Assembly: GCF_016907335.1 (NCBI RefSeq) | Contig: NZ_JAFBBT010000001.1 | Coordinates: forward strand, 1,736,001-1,800,000 | Direction of reading: 5' to 3' | Source: Curtobacterium herbarum | GTDB taxonomy: Bacteria > Actinomycetota > Actinomycetes > Actinomycetales > Microbacteriaceae | DNA: 64,000 nt | In this document: positions 1 to 8,568 of the stretch, piece after piece | How positions within the stretch are numbered: the first letter of the stretch is position 1 | How the letters are laid out: each line of letters starts with the position of its first letter | Position numbers and translations under genes: made by a program | Notes under the pieces: model-generated | Databases searched by the model: none | What the model saw: the letters and a program-made list of their open reading frames with translations, nothing else | Told to the model about the DNA's origin: nothing

Positions 1-132
1 GGCTTCGTGCCGCTGCAGCTGCCGGCCGGCGTGGACTTCCCGGCCATGTTCCACGGCGTCGACGAGCGCGTCCCGCTCGAGTCGTTGGCGTTCGGCCGCC
101 GCGTCCTCGGGGACCTGTTCGCGACCTACTGA
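1..132 (+). CDS. M20-family metallopeptidase, C-terminal end (partial)
   Basis: Only the last 43 codons are present; the gene enters from the left edge and stops at TGA. The visible tail reads through FHGVDERVPLESL and ends GRRVLGDLFATY. This resembles the C-terminus of M20/M25/M40 dipeptidases and deacetylases, where a conserved GVDERV-type segment near the end contributes to the active-site pocket. The metal ligands would lie upstream of the window and cannot be checked. Family assignment is inference from this short tail. The gene is separated from uppP by 64 bases and is probably not needed for its expression. Confidence 0.6.
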   Translation, partial: GFVPLQLPAGVDFPAMFHGVDERVPLESLAFGRRVLGDLFATY

Positions 133-196
133 TACCGTGCATAGTCGTCGTCGGTGACGGCACAACCGAGTCCAGCACCGGCGAAAGGCCGCACAC

Positions 197-1024
197 GTGC
201 ACATCTTCGAGGCGATCTTCCTCGGCTTCGTCCAGGGGCTGACGGAGTTCCTGCCGGTCTCCTCCAGCGCCCACCTGCGCATCGTCGGACTGTTCCTGCC
301 CGACGCGCAGGACCCCGGCGCGGCCTTCACGGCGGTGACGCAGCTCGGCACCGAGACCGCCGTGCTCATCTACTTCTGGAAGGACATCGTCCGGATCGTC
401 CGGAAGTGGTTCGGCGCGCTGGCCGGCAAGGTCCCGCGCAACGACCCGGACGTCCGGGTCGGCTGGCTGGTGATCATCGGCACGATCCCGATCGGGGTCG
501 TCGGACTGCTGCTGCAGGACACCATCGAGACCACGTTCCGGTCGCTGTGGATCGTCGCGATCGTCCTCATCGTCTTCGGTGTCGTCCTCGGCGTGCTGGA
601 CCGGGTCGGCCGTAAGGTCCGTCCGATCGAGCAGATGACGTTCGGCGGGGGCATCCTCATCGGCCTGGCGCAGGTCCTGGCGCTCGTGCCGGGTGTCTCC
701 CGCTCCGGGGCCACCGTGTCGATGGGCCTCGCCCTCGGGTACACCCGCCCCGCCGCGGCGCGGTTCGCGTTCCTCCTGGCCATCCCCGCCGTGTTCCTGT
801 CGGGCCTGTACGAGGCCGCGACGAGCCTCGGGGACACCGGCGCACCGTTCGGCCTCGCCGACACCCTCATCGCGACCGTGGTGGCGTTCGTCGTCGGCTT
901 CGTCGTCATCGCCGCGTTCATGAACTACATCAGCAAGCGGAGCTTCATGCCGTTCGTCGTCTACCGGATCCTGCTCGGGATCGTCCTCATCGTGCTGCTC
1001 TCGCTCGGGGTGGTGCAGGCATGA
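197..1024 (+). CDS. uppP: Undecaprenyl-diphosphatase UppP (BacA)
   Basis: An integral membrane phosphatase of 275 residues, the normal family length. It converts undecaprenyl diphosphate to undecaprenyl phosphate, recycling the lipid carrier for peptidoglycan and other wall polymers, and gives background bacitracin resistance. Both diagnostic motifs are present: the Glu-rich segment [14 protein letters not shown] at about residues 13-26 and the phosphatase loop PGVSRSG at 165-171. Multiple hydrophobic segments fill the rest. The GTG start is chosen because GAAAGG lies a few bases upstream and the protein then begins as family members do ([10 protein letters not shown]). Its stop overlaps the ATG of mshC in an ATGA junction, so the two are probably translationally coupled. 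Confidence 0.96.
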   Translation: MHIFEAIFLGFVQGLTEFLPVSSSAHLRIVGLFLPDAQDPGAAFTAVTQLGTETAVLIYFWKDIVRIVRKWFGALAGKVPRNDPDVRVGWLVIIGTIPIGVVGLLLQDTIETTFRSLWIVAIVLIVFGVVLGVLDRVGRKVRPIEQMTFGGGILIGLAQVLALVPGVSRSGATVSMGLALGYTRPAAARFAFLLAIPAVFLSGLYEAATSLGDTGAPFGLADTLIATVVAFVVGFVVIAAFMNYISKRSFMPFVVYRILLGIVLIVLLSLGVVQA

Positions 1025-2277
1025 GGGCCTGGTCGACACCGTCCGTCCCGGAGGTCCCCGGCACCGGCCCCCGCCCGGTCGTCCACGACACCGCCACCGG
1101 CAAGCCCGTCGACCCGACCCAGGGCGCCGACCGCGCGGCGCTGTACGTCTGCGGCATCACCCCGTACGACGCCACGCACCTGGGCCACGCCGCCACCTAC
1201 CTGGCGTTCGACACGCTCGGCCGGGTCTGGCGCGACGCCGGCCTGCAGGTGCAGTACGCCCAGAACACCACCGACGTCGACGACCCGCTGCTCGAGCGCG
1301 CCACCCGCGACGGCGTCGACTGGCAGGAGCTCGCCGCCTCGCAGATCGACCTGTTCCGCCGCGACATGGAGGCCCTGCGCGTCCTGCCGCCGGACGACTA
1401 CGTGGCCGTCACGGACGAGGTCGACCGCGTCGCCGAGGCCGTCGCGTACCTGGAGGAGACCGGCTACGCCTACACCGTGCCGACGCCGGACTCCGACGGC
1501 GAGGACCTGTACTTCGACGTGCTGCGGGCGAACGACGTCTGGACGCTCGGCGACGAGAGCCGCCTGGACCGCGACACGATGCTCGCCCTCTCCGCCGAGC
1601 GCGGCGGCGACCCCGACCGACCCGGTAAGCGCGACCCCCTCGACCCGCTGCTGTGGCGCGCCGAGCGGCAGGGCGAGCCGAGCTGGGACACCGAGATCGG
1701 ACCGGGTCGTCCCGGCTGGCACATCGAGTGCAGCGTCATCGCCGGCGACCGCCTGGGGCTGCCGATCAGCGTGCAGGGTGGCGGCAGCGACCTGGTGTTC
1801 CCGCACCACGAGATGAGCGCCGGGCACGCTGCGGCCCTGGCCCAGCAGCCGCTCGCGAACGCCTACGTGCACACCGGCATGGTCGCGTACCAGGGCACGA
1901 AGATCTCGAAGTCGCTCGGCAACCTGGTCACCGTCCGCGGCCTCCTCGACGACGGCGCCGACCCGCGCGCCATCCGCCTGGCGCTGCTGTCGCACCGGTA
2001 CTCGGACGACTGGGAGTGGTTCGACGGCGACCTCGAGGACGCCGAGCGCCGCCTGGCGTCGTGGGACGCCTGGGCCGCCGCCCGGAGCGACGCCGAGCAG
2101 CCCGAGGGGGAGCAGCCCGCCGCCGACGTGGTTGCACGCCTCCGGGCCCGCGTCGCGGACGACCTCGACACGCCCGGTGCAGTCGCGGTCGTCGACACCG
2201 CGATCGCCGCCGGCACGACGGCGACGCCGGAGCTCGTCGACCTGGTCGACGCGCTCCTCGGCATCCGCATCGGCTGA
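1021..2277 (+). CDS. mshC: Cysteine:GlcN-Ins ligase MshC (mycothiol synthesis)
   Basis: A 418-residue ATP-dependent ligase that joins L-cysteine to 1-D-myo-inosityl-2-amino-2-deoxy-alpha-D-glucopyranoside, the penultimate step of mycothiol synthesis. It is a paralogue of cysteinyl-tRNA synthetase without the tRNA-binding C-terminus. Visible class-I features are YVCGITPYD (zinc ligand Cys44), the HIGH-like THLGHA at 52-57, the second zinc ligand in GWHIECS (Cys237) with PHHE nearby, and KISKS at 294-298. The length separates it from full CysRS (about 460 or more residues). It is coupled to uppP by a 4-base overlap and followed by a strong perfect hairpin. Its presence implies mycothiol as the low-molecular-weight thiol, consistent with an actinobacterium. 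Confidence 0.96.
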   Translation: MRAWSTPSVPEVPGTGPRPVVHDTATGKPVDPTQGADRAALYVCGITPYDATHLGHAATYLAFDTLGRVWRDAGLQVQYAQNTTDVDDPLLERATRDGVDWQELAASQIDLFRRDMEALRVLPPDDYVAVTDEVDRVAEAVAYLEETGYAYTVPTPDSDGEDLYFDVLRANDVWTLGDESRLDRDTMLALSAERGGDPDRPGKRDPLDPLLWRAERQGEPSWDTEIGPGRPGWHIECSVIAGDRLGLPISVQGGGSDLVFPHHEMSAGHAAALAQQPLANAYVHTGMVAYQGTKISKSLGNLVTVRGLLDDGADPRAIRLALLSHRYSDDWEWFDGDLEDAERRLASWDAWAAARSDAEQPEGEQPAADVVARLRARVADDLDTPGAVAVVDTAIAAGTTATPELVDLVDALLGIRIG

Positions 2278-2301
2278 CGCAGAACCGTCACCGGCACGCC
2301 G

Positions 2302-2353
2302 CTGACGGACGGGAGGCCCGGGACCAGCTGGTCCCGGGCCTCCCGTCCGTCAG
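2302..2353. terminator. Perfect 52-bp palindromic bidirectional terminator
   Basis: Two 26-base arms meet with no spacer; the left arm contains GACGGGAGGCCCG and the right arm its exact complement. It lies between the convergent ends of mshC (+) and the PAC2 gene (-), where a bidirectional terminator is expected. No T-tract follows, as is common in GC-rich actinobacteria. It is the clearest member of the repeated 13-mer hairpin family in this window. Confidence 0.85.
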
Positions 2354-2381
2354 GTGCTCGCGTCCCCGACGCGGCTCGCGC

Positions 2382-3314
2382 CTACTGGGGCGGCTGCGGC
2401 GGACGCCACGGCCCTTCACCGGCCGCGCCGTTGCCGTCCTTGCCGTCCTTGTGCTCGCGGCGCCGGAGGTACTGCTCGAACTCCTGCGCGATGGCGTCGC
2501 CGGAGGCCTCGGGGGAGTCGACGGTGTCGCGTGCCTGCTCGAGCTGCCCGATGTACGAGGCCATGTCCTCGTCGTCCGAGGCGAGGGCGTCGATGCCCTC
2601 CTCCCACTGCGCGGCGTCGTCGAGCAGGGTGCCGCGTGGCACGGTGACGTCGGTGAGCTCCTCCATCTTGTCGAGGAGCGAGAGCGTGGCCTTCGGCGAC
2701 GGGGCGTTGTGGACGTAGTGCGGCACCGACGCCCAGAGCGACAGGGTCGTCAGGCCGGCCTTGTCCATCGAGTCGGCCAGGACCCCGAGGATGCCGGTCG
2801 GCCCCTCGTACGTCGACTTGTCCACGTCGAACGCGGCGCGGACGGTCGCGTTCTCGCTCGAGACGAACACCGAGATCGGGCGGGTGTGCGGCACGTCGGC
2901 GAGCATCGCGCCGACGAAGACCACCGCGTCGATCGAGTAGACGTCGGCCAGGTCGATGATCTCGGCGCAGAACGCACGCCAGGTGCGCGAGGGCTCCGGT
3001 CCGACGAGGACGAAGACGTCACGCTCGGTCGGAGCGCCGGTCGCACCGATCACCGGGCGACCCTCGGCGCTGGGGCCGTGCAGGACGATCCGCGGCCACT
3101 GCACGCCGCGTTCGCCCTCGTCGTCGAAACCGACCTCGGGCCGGTTGAACTGGTAGTCGACGTAGCGTTCCCCGTCGATCTCACGGAGCTCGGACAGCTC
3201 GAGAGCGTCGACGATGCGCCGGGCGAGACCGCTCGCGGCCTCTCCCGCGTCGTTCCAGCCCTCGAACGCGACGACGAGCAGCCGTCCGTCGTTGAAGGGG
3301 GAGTGCTGTGGCAC
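2382..3314 (-). CDS. PAC2-family (proteasome assembly chaperone-like) protein
   Basis: A 310-residue cytoplasmic protein of the PAC2 family, related in fold to proteasome assembly chaperones and widespread in actinobacteria, where its role is not established. Typical features are the N-terminal LLVVAFEGWNDAGEAASG, the motif VLVGPEPSRTWRAF, the segment VVFVGAMLADVPHTRPI and the C-terminal helix ending in a basic tail. I chose the GTG that gives VPQHSPFNDGR because GGAGG sits seven bases upstream; a longer reading frame to about 3419 adds only low-complexity, arginine-rich residues. It stands alone on the minus strand between plus-strand genes. Confidence 0.85.
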   Translation of the reverse strand: MPQHSPFNDGRLLVVAFEGWNDAGEAASGLARRIVDALELSELREIDGERYVDYQFNRPEVGFDDEGERGVQWPRIVLHGPSAEGRPVIGATGAPTERDVFVLVGPEPSRTWRAFCAEIIDLADVYSIDAVVFVGAMLADVPHTRPISVFVSSENATVRAAFDVDKSTYEGPTGILGVLADSMDKAGLTTLSLWASVPHYVHNAPSPKATLSLLDKMEELTDVTVPRGTLLDDAAQWEEGIDALASDDEDMASYIGQLEQARDTVDSPEASGDAIAQEFEQYLRRREHKDGKDGNGAAGEGPWRPPQPPQ

Positions 3315-3596
3315 GGCAGGGCCTCCTGGTGGTGGAGTGGTCCGCCGCGCTCGCGCGCGCGCCGACCGGACACGATCAGGCATCCACGATAGTCCCGCCG
3401 TCGACCCGCCGCCCTCCACGGGGCTGGCGGCGGCGGGCCTCCGACGCGCCCGCCCGGCGGCGGCGACCGGTCACGTCCTGTCGGGTACGGGCCTCCAGAC
3501 CGACAGTCCGTGACCGGTCGGCGGGAGTGAGCGGGGTGTCCTGACCGCTCGACGGGCAAGCCTGCGGGGCCGGAGCGCCGCGGACGGTGCCGCCGG

Positions 3597-3602
3597 TAGA
3601 CT
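3597..3602 (+). promoter_or_regulatory. -10 element (TAGACT) for a leaderless HAD-trmI transcript
   Basis: TAGACT lies eight bases before the GTG chosen for the HAD gene, the spacing expected if transcription starts at or next to the start codon. No ribosome-binding site is visible, which supports leaderless initiation. Confidence 0.6.
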
Positions 3603-3610
3603 CGTCGCCC

Positions 3611-4384
3611 GTGACCGAGCAACCTCCTGCCCCCGCCCAGCCCACGAGCGTGCTGCCCGATGCCGTGCTGTGGGACATGGACGGCACGATCATCGACACC
3701 GAGCCGATCTGGCAGGAGTCGCAGGTCGTCCTCACCGCCCGCTACGGCGCCGAGTGGACCCACCAGGACGGTCTGTCGCTCGTCGGCAGCGGGCTCGAGC
3801 GCTCGGGCGAGATCCTCCGCGACAAGGGCGTCGACATGGGGGTCGAGGAGATCGTCCAGTGGATGACCGACTACGTGGTCGAGCGGCTGCACGGCGACGA
3901 CCTGCCCTGGCGTCCCGGCGCCCGTGAACTCGTCGAGGAACTGCACGACCGCGGCATCCCGACCGCGCTCGTGACGATGTCCCGGCGGGCGATGGCGCTC
4001 GTGACCGCCGAGGCGTTCGGCGCCCGCGGCTTCCGGGTCGTCGTGGCCGGGGACGACGTCGATCGTCCGAAGCCGCACCCCGACGCGTACCTGGCCGCCG
4101 CCGCACAGCTCGGCGTCGAGCCCACCGCCTGCATCGCGATCGAGGACTCCGCCACCGGCGTCGCCTCGGCTCGCGCCTCGGGCGCCGTCACCGTCGCGGT
4201 CGAGCACATCGTGCCGATCGCCGAGGGCGCGGGTGACGTGCACCTCACCACCCTCGGTGGCGTCGACGTCGACCGCCTGCTCGAACTCACCGGTCCGGCG
4301 CTCAGCGCGCGTGCCGCCGAACGCCAGGGAGGCCCGGCCTCCGTCCCGACGTCGGCCCCCGTCACCGAAGGGGACGCGCGATGA
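3611..4384 (+). CDS. HAD-superfamily phosphatase
   Basis: A 257-residue HAD hydrolase of the beta-phosphoglucomutase/phosphatase-like subgroup; the substrate cannot be deduced. Motif I is LWDMDGTIID, with the nucleophile and acid/base aspartates close to the N-terminus; motif II is the Thr/Ser in ALVTMS; motif III/IV is the Lys in RPKPHPDAYL followed by IEDSATGVASA. A helical cap lies between motifs I and II. The GTG start at 3611 is preferred over an in-frame GTG 24 bases upstream because TAGACT sits at leaderless spacing. The stop overlaps the ATG of trmI (ATGA), so the two are co-expressed. A functional link to tRNA methylation is not obvious. Confidence 0.88.
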   Translation: MTEQPPAPAQPTSVLPDAVLWDMDGTIIDTEPIWQESQVVLTARYGAEWTHQDGLSLVGSGLERSGEILRDKGVDMGVEEIVQWMTDYVVERLHGDDLPWRPGARELVEELHDRGIPTALVTMSRRAMALVTAEAFGARGFRVVVAGDDVDRPKPHPDAYLAAAAQLGVEPTACIAIEDSATGVASARASGAVTVAVEHIVPIAEGAGDVHLTTLGGVDVDRLLELTGPALSARAAERQGGPASVPTSAPVTEGDAR

Positions 4385-5493
4385 GCGACGACACCACCAC
4401 GACGCCCGACAGCGGCGCGCACGACGACACCGTCTCCCTTGCGGAGGTCGAGCTGCCGCACACCGCCGGCGGCGCACCGCACACGCCGCCGCGCGGACCG
4501 TTCCGCGCCGGCGACCGGGTGCAGCTGACCGGGCCGAAGGGCAAGCTCACGACGCTCTCGCTCGAGCCCGGCGTGGTCTACCACACGCACCGCGGCATGC
4601 TCGCGCACGACGACGTCATCGGGCAGCCCGACGGCTCGGTCATCCGGGCCAGCACCGGCGACGAGTACCTGGCGCTCCGCCCGCTGCTGAACGACTACGT
4701 CATGTCGATGCCGCGCGGTGCCGCGATCGTCTACCCGAAGGACGCGGCCCAGATCGTCGCCTTCGCGGACGTCTTCCCCGGAGCCCGTGTCGTCGAGGCC
4801 GGCGTCGGCTCGGGCGCGCTGTCGCTCTGGCTGCTCCGCGCGATCGGCCCGACCGGCAGCCTGCAGTCCTTCGAGCGTCGCGAGGAGTTCGCGGCGATCG
4901 CCCGGGGCAACGTCGGCACCTTCCTCGGCGCGGTCCCCGACAACTGGTCCGTCACCGTCGGCGACCTGGTGGAGGAACTGCCCGACGCCGTCGAGCCGCA
5001 GAGCATCGACCGCGTCGTGCTCGACATGCTCGCGCCCTGGGAGTGCGTCGACGAGGCGGCCGACGCCCTCGCACCCGGTGGCCTCATCGTCTGCTACGTC
5101 GCCACGGTGACGCAGCTCTCCCGCACCGCCGAGGCGCTCCGCGACACCGGACGCTTCACCGATCCGCAGTCGAGCGAGACCCTGGTGCGGACCTGGCACG
5201 TCGAGGGACTCGCGGTCCGCCCGGACCACCGCATGGTGGCGCACACCGGCTTCCTGATCACCGCCCGTCGTCTGGCGGACGGGGTCGTGCTGCCGAACCT
5301 CAAGCGTCGTGCCGGCAAGGCCGAGTTCTCCGACGAGGACGTCGAGGCCTGGACGCCCGGTGCGGTCGGCGAACGCGGCGCCAGCGACAAGAAGCTCCGC
5401 AAGGTCGCCCGTCAGGCGGCTGCCCAGGCCCGCAAGGTCGCCGCTGCCGAAGCGTCGTCGGCAGCGTCCGACCCCGCCGACGACGACCGGTAG
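4381..5493 (+). CDS. trmI: tRNA (adenine(58)-N1)-methyltransferase TrmI
   Basis: A 370-residue SAM-dependent enzyme that makes m1A58 in the T-loop of tRNAs. Residues 39-100 form the small N-terminal beta domain typical of TrmI (RVQLTGPKGKLTTLSLEPG). The Rossmann SAM site is VVEAGVGSGALSLWL at about 137-151, and the catalytic Asp lies in VVLDMLAPWE. The C-terminus carries an alanine- and lysine-rich low-complexity tail of about 40 residues beyond the catalytic core, common in actinobacterial versions. In other actinobacteria the gene is usually near proteasome genes; here the PAC2 gene and pafBC lie close by, a weak echo of that neighbourhood. Confidence 0.93.
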   Translation: MSDDTTTTPDSGAHDDTVSLAEVELPHTAGGAPHTPPRGPFRAGDRVQLTGPKGKLTTLSLEPGVVYHTHRGMLAHDDVIGQPDGSVIRASTGDEYLALRPLLNDYVMSMPRGAAIVYPKDAAQIVAFADVFPGARVVEAGVGSGALSLWLLRAIGPTGSLQSFERREEFAAIARGNVGTFLGAVPDNWSVTVGDLVEELPDAVEPQSIDRVVLDMLAPWECVDEAADALAPGGLIVCYVATVTQLSRTAEALRDTGRFTDPQSSETLVRTWHVEGLAVRPDHRMVAHTGFLITARRLADGVVLPNLKRRAGKAEFSDEDVEAWTPGAVGERGASDKKLRKVARQAAAQARKVAAAEASSAASDPADDDR

Positions 5494-5536
5494 GCTTCCC
5501 ACCGTGCCCGCCCTGCATCGACCGGAAAGAGGATCC

Positions 5537-6466
5537 GTGCGCGCCATCCCCGCACTCGTCGTCACCATCGGACTCCTCGCGTCGCTGACCGCGTGCGCCA
5601 CGCCCGGAGCGGGATCGGCCAGCACGTGCGCCACCTCCGGTGCCGCGTCCGGGTCCGTGTCGGCGACGGGCGCCTTCGGTTCGGAGCCGAAGGTCAGCGT
5701 GCCCGCCGGCCTCACCGTCCGCGGCACGCAGGTGTCGGTCCTCCGCCAGGGCGACGGTCGCACGATCGGCGACGGCACCCCGGTGCTGATCGAGTACACG
5801 CTCGTCGACGGCGCCACCGGTGCGGTCGCGCAGACCACCGGGTACACCGGCAGCACCGCCCCGGTGACGGTCGGGTCGACCAACGCCGGCGCGCTCGGCA
5901 AGGCGCTCGAGTGCGCCCGGGTCGGCGACCGCCTGGCCGTGGCCCTGCCGAAGTCCGCGCTCTCCGGCACGGCCGCCACCGCCGACTCGGGGTCGTCAAA
6001 GTCCAAGGCCGAGGACGCCGCCGTCTTCGTCATCGACGTCAAGCGGGCCTTCGACTCCCGCGCCACCGGCACGCCGCAGCTCGCGGGCGACGGCATGCCC
6101 GCCGTCGTGCTCGCACCGAACGGCGCGCCCGGCATCACGATCCCGTCCTGGTCGGCCCCGAAGGACGACGAGCAGCACCTGCTCCGCAAGGGCGACGGCG
6201 TGACACTCACGGCGAAGGACACCGTCGTCGTGAAGTACACCGCCGTCTCGTGGGGCAGCACCACGGCCGACTCGGCCGTCGTGGGCTCCAGCTGGACCGA
6301 CGGCTCCGGCGCACAGCCGCTGCCGCTGGCGAAGGGCCAGATCGCCGAGGGCATCCGGAAGGCCCTCCTCGGGCGCCACGTCGGCGACCAGGTCCTGGCC
6401 ATCGACCACCAGCAGGGTGCCGCGTCGGCGTACGTCATCGACGTGCTCGGCGTGATGCCGCGCTGA
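5537..6466 (+). CDS. FKBP-type peptidyl-prolyl isomerase lipoprotein, two domains
   Basis: A 309-residue exported protein. Residues 1-20 form a lipoprotein signal peptide with lipobox LTAC, so the mature protein is predicted to be lipid-anchored outside the membrane. Two FKBP-like domains follow: the first around GDGRTIGDGTPVLIEYTLVD, the second around KGDGVTLTAKDTVVVKYTAV and ending ASAYVIDVLGVMPR. Some aromatic residues of the rapamycin-binding pocket are not obvious in the first copy, which may be degenerate. I chose the GTG preceded by AAAGAGG; another GTG 33 bases upstream lies at leaderless distance from TAGGCT (5491-5496) but would place a charged stretch before the signal peptide. Likely role: folding of exported proteins. 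Confidence 0.85.
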   Translation: MRAIPALVVTIGLLASLTACATPGAGSASTCATSGAASGSVSATGAFGSEPKVSVPAGLTVRGTQVSVLRQGDGRTIGDGTPVLIEYTLVDGATGAVAQTTGYTGSTAPVTVGSTNAGALGKALECARVGDRLAVALPKSALSGTAATADSGSSKSKAEDAAVFVIDVKRAFDSRATGTPQLAGDGMPAVVLAPNGAPGITIPSWSAPKDDEQHLLRKGDGVTLTAKDTVVVKYTAVSWGSTTADSAVVGSSWTDGSGAQPLPLAKGQIAEGIRKALLGRHVGDQVLAIDHQQGAASAYVIDVLGVMPR

Positions 6467-6484
6467 CGCGCACCCCAGGCTGCG

Positions 6485-6490
6485 TAGGAT
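6485..6490 (+). promoter_or_regulatory. -10 element (TAGGAT), leaderless pafB
   Basis: TAGGAT is six bases before the GTG of pafB with no Shine-Dalgarno between them, so the mRNA probably begins at the start codon. The same TAGGAT-6-start arrangement recurs at tatC. Confidence 0.6.
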
Positions 6491-6496
6491 CGGCAC

Positions 6497-7579
6497 GTGC
6501 CCACCACTCGTGCTCCCCGTGTGCCCGCTGAGGAACGGCTGTTCAGCCTGGTCCTGGCGCTCCTGTCGACGGAGTCCGGGCTGACGAAGTCCGAGATCCT
6601 GGCGAACGTCCAGGGCTACCGGCAGCGCTACAGCTCCGGCGGCGACAACGCCTCGCTCGAGCGACAGTTCGAGCGCGACAAGGACGACGTCCGCGAACTC
6701 GGCATCCCGCTCGAGACGATCGAGACCCCGGGCGCGGCCGGCAACAACCAGACGCTGCGTTACCGGATCCCGAAGGGCGAGTACGACCTGCCCCTGGACG
6801 TCCGGTTCACCCCGGACGAGTCCGCGCTGCTCTCCCTCGCCGCGATGGCCTGGCGTGAGGGCGCGCTCTCCGCCGACTCCCGCCGCGGGCTGCTGAAGGT
6901 CCGCTCCGCCGGGTCCGACGACGACGGGTCGGAGCACGACGCCGGCGACGGGGCCTCCGCCATCGGCGCGTACGCCCCGCGGCTGCGCACCCGTGACGCC
7001 GCCTTCGAGCCGCTGCGTTCGGCGCTCGACCGGGCGGCCGCCGTCCGGTTCTCGTACATCACGCCCGGGCACCACGAGGCCCGCGTCCGCGAACTCGCAC
7101 CGCTCGCGCTCGTGCAGCACGGCGGTCGGTGGATGCTCGCCGCGCACGAGTTCGCGACCGACTCCGACAAGAACTACCTGCTCGCCCGGATCGTCGGGCC
7201 GGTGACGCAGTACGAGGTCGGACAGCACCCGGCGCCCCCGGAAGCGGGGGACCGGGCATTGGCGGGACTCGACCGGGTCTGGGCCGAGCGCACCGCGACC
7301 GTGCACGTCGTCCCGGGCTCCGACGCCGAGCGACGGCTCACGCGGCGACGGGACACGACCTCGACGACCGAGGGCGAACTGGTGATCCACCACGTCGACC
7401 CGCAGATCCTGGCCGAGGAACTGGCCGCCTTCGGGCCCGAGCTCCGGGTCGTCGAGCCCGAGGACCTGCGGCAGCGCGTGGTCGACCGCCTCCGGGTGCT
7501 GGTCGAGGACCACACCGGCGCCGCGGACCGCGGTGCCGTGCACGACACCACGGGGAACGACGGAGCGACACATGGCTGA
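6497..7579 (+). CDS. pafB: WYL-domain transcriptional regulator PafB
   Basis: A 360-residue protein with an N-terminal winged helix-turn-helix (about residues 10-75, ERLFSLVLALLSTESGLTKSEI), a central WYL domain (about 165-260, with RFSYITPGHH and a short WMLAAHEF strand) and a WCX-type C-terminal extension. Together with PafC it is expected to form the PafBC activator, which in mycobacteria controls the LexA-independent DNA-damage response; the ligand is thought to be single-stranded DNA. The two genes overlap by 8 bases, consistent with a heterodimer. The name comes from linkage to proteasome factor PafA, which is not in this window. Confidence 0.9.
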   Translation: MPTTRAPRVPAEERLFSLVLALLSTESGLTKSEILANVQGYRQRYSSGGDNASLERQFERDKDDVRELGIPLETIETPGAAGNNQTLRYRIPKGEYDLPLDVRFTPDESALLSLAAMAWREGALSADSRRGLLKVRSAGSDDDGSEHDAGDGASAIGAYAPRLRTRDAAFEPLRSALDRAAAVRFSYITPGHHEARVRELAPLALVQHGGRWMLAAHEFATDSDKNYLLARIVGPVTQYEVGQHPAPPEAGDRALAGLDRVWAERTATVHVVPGSDAERRLTRRRDTTSTTEGELVIHHVDPQILAEELAAFGPELRVVEPEDLRQRVVDRLRVLVEDHTGAADRGAVHDTTGNDGATHG

Positions 7580-8543
7580 CGCGCAACCCTTGCAGGCACA
7601 GGACAAGCTCGCGTTCCTGCTGGCCCTGGTGCCGTACCTGATCGACCGCGAGCGCGTCTCGGTGTCCGAGGCCGCCCGGCACTTCGGCGTGCCGGAGGCC
7701 CGTATCCGCCGAGCCGTCGAGCTGATCGCGGTCTCCGGCGTCCCGGGCGAGACCATGCAGTACCAGCACGGTGACCTGTTCGACATCGCCTGGGACGACT
7801 TCGACCAGAACGACATGATCGTCCTGACGAACCTCGTGGCGATCGACGACGCCCCGCGGCTGTCGGCCCGCGAGGCCTCGGCGCTCATCGCCGGGCTGCA
7901 GTACCTCTCGGCGCTGCCCGAGGCGGCCGACAAGGACGCCATCCGTGCCCTGATGGCGAAGCTGTCCCGCGGCGCCGGGGGCGCATCCGGCAACGTCGCG
8001 GTCGGGCAGGACCTGCACGATGCCACCCTGACCGTGATCCGGCAGGCCATGTCCGGCCGCCGCGGGCTGCAGTTCGAGTACGTCGGACCGCGGACCCAGG
8101 GCAGCACCCGCCGGGTCGATCCGCTCCGGGTGGAGTCGATCGACGCCGACTGGTACCTCCGTGCCTGGGACCTCGACCGCGCCGCCGTCCGGACGTTCCG
8201 CCTGGACCGGATGTCCGGCGTCCGCGTCGACGACCGGCCCGCGGAACGGACCCTCGACGACGTCGTGCTGCCGGACACGCTGTTCCAGCAGAGTGCCCAG
8301 GACGTCATCGTCACCGTCGAGCTCGACGGGTCGTCACTGCCGTTGGTCGCCGACTTCCTGGCCGACACCGCGGACGCGCCGGACGAGGGCGGCCGGGTGC
8401 GCATCCGGCTCGCCGCGTCGGCCGGGTTCGACGGGGTCGTCCGCCTGGTCGCCGGGTTGCCGGGCCGGGCCGTGGTGCTCGACCCGCCGGCGGCCCGCCA
8501 GGCCGTGCACGACTTCGCCGCGGCCGCGCTCGACATCCACTGA
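7572..8543 (+). CDS. pafC: WYL-domain transcriptional regulator PafC
   Basis: A 323-residue partner of PafB. It opens with a helix-turn-helix (KLAFLLALVPYLIDRERVSV...AARHFGV), followed by a WYL domain with LQFEYVGPRTQGSTRRVDPL and ADWYLRAWDLDRAAVRTFRL, and a C-terminal WCX domain. The ATG lies inside the last codons of pafB, so translation is coupled. In mycobacteria PafB and PafC act together as one activator; the tight overlap supports the same here. Transcription is probably shared with pafB from the leaderless promoter upstream, while tatC downstream has its own TAGGAT element. Confidence 0.9.
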   Translation: MADAQPLQAQDKLAFLLALVPYLIDRERVSVSEAARHFGVPEARIRRAVELIAVSGVPGETMQYQHGDLFDIAWDDFDQNDMIVLTNLVAIDDAPRLSAREASALIAGLQYLSALPEAADKDAIRALMAKLSRGAGGASGNVAVGQDLHDATLTVIRQAMSGRRGLQFEYVGPRTQGSTRRVDPLRVESIDADWYLRAWDLDRAAVRTFRLDRMSGVRVDDRPAERTLDDVVLPDTLFQQSAQDVIVTVELDGSSLPLVADFLADTADAPDEGGRVRIRLAASAGFDGVVRLVAGLPGRAVVLDPPAARQAVHDFAAAALDIH

Positions 8544-8556
8544 CGGAGCGCTGCCG

Positions 8557-8562
8557 TAGGAT
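8557..8562 (+). promoter_or_regulatory. -10 element (TAGGAT), leaderless tatC
   Basis: TAGGAT lies six bases before the tatC ATG and directly after the pafC stop. No ribosome-binding site is visible. It gives tatC and the coupled helicase gene a transcript separate from pafBC. Confidence 0.6.
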
Positions 8563-8568
8563 CGCACC

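Noticed and set aside
5504..5536. Earlier start for the FKBP lipoprotein
   Set aside because: It fits leaderless spacing but adds a charged stretch ahead of the signal peptide, while the later GTG has AAAGAGG.
3871..6507. Minus-strand frame of about 880 codons opposite trmI and the FKBP gene
   Set aside because: Antisense shadow of two conserved proteins with no ribosome-binding site or domain.
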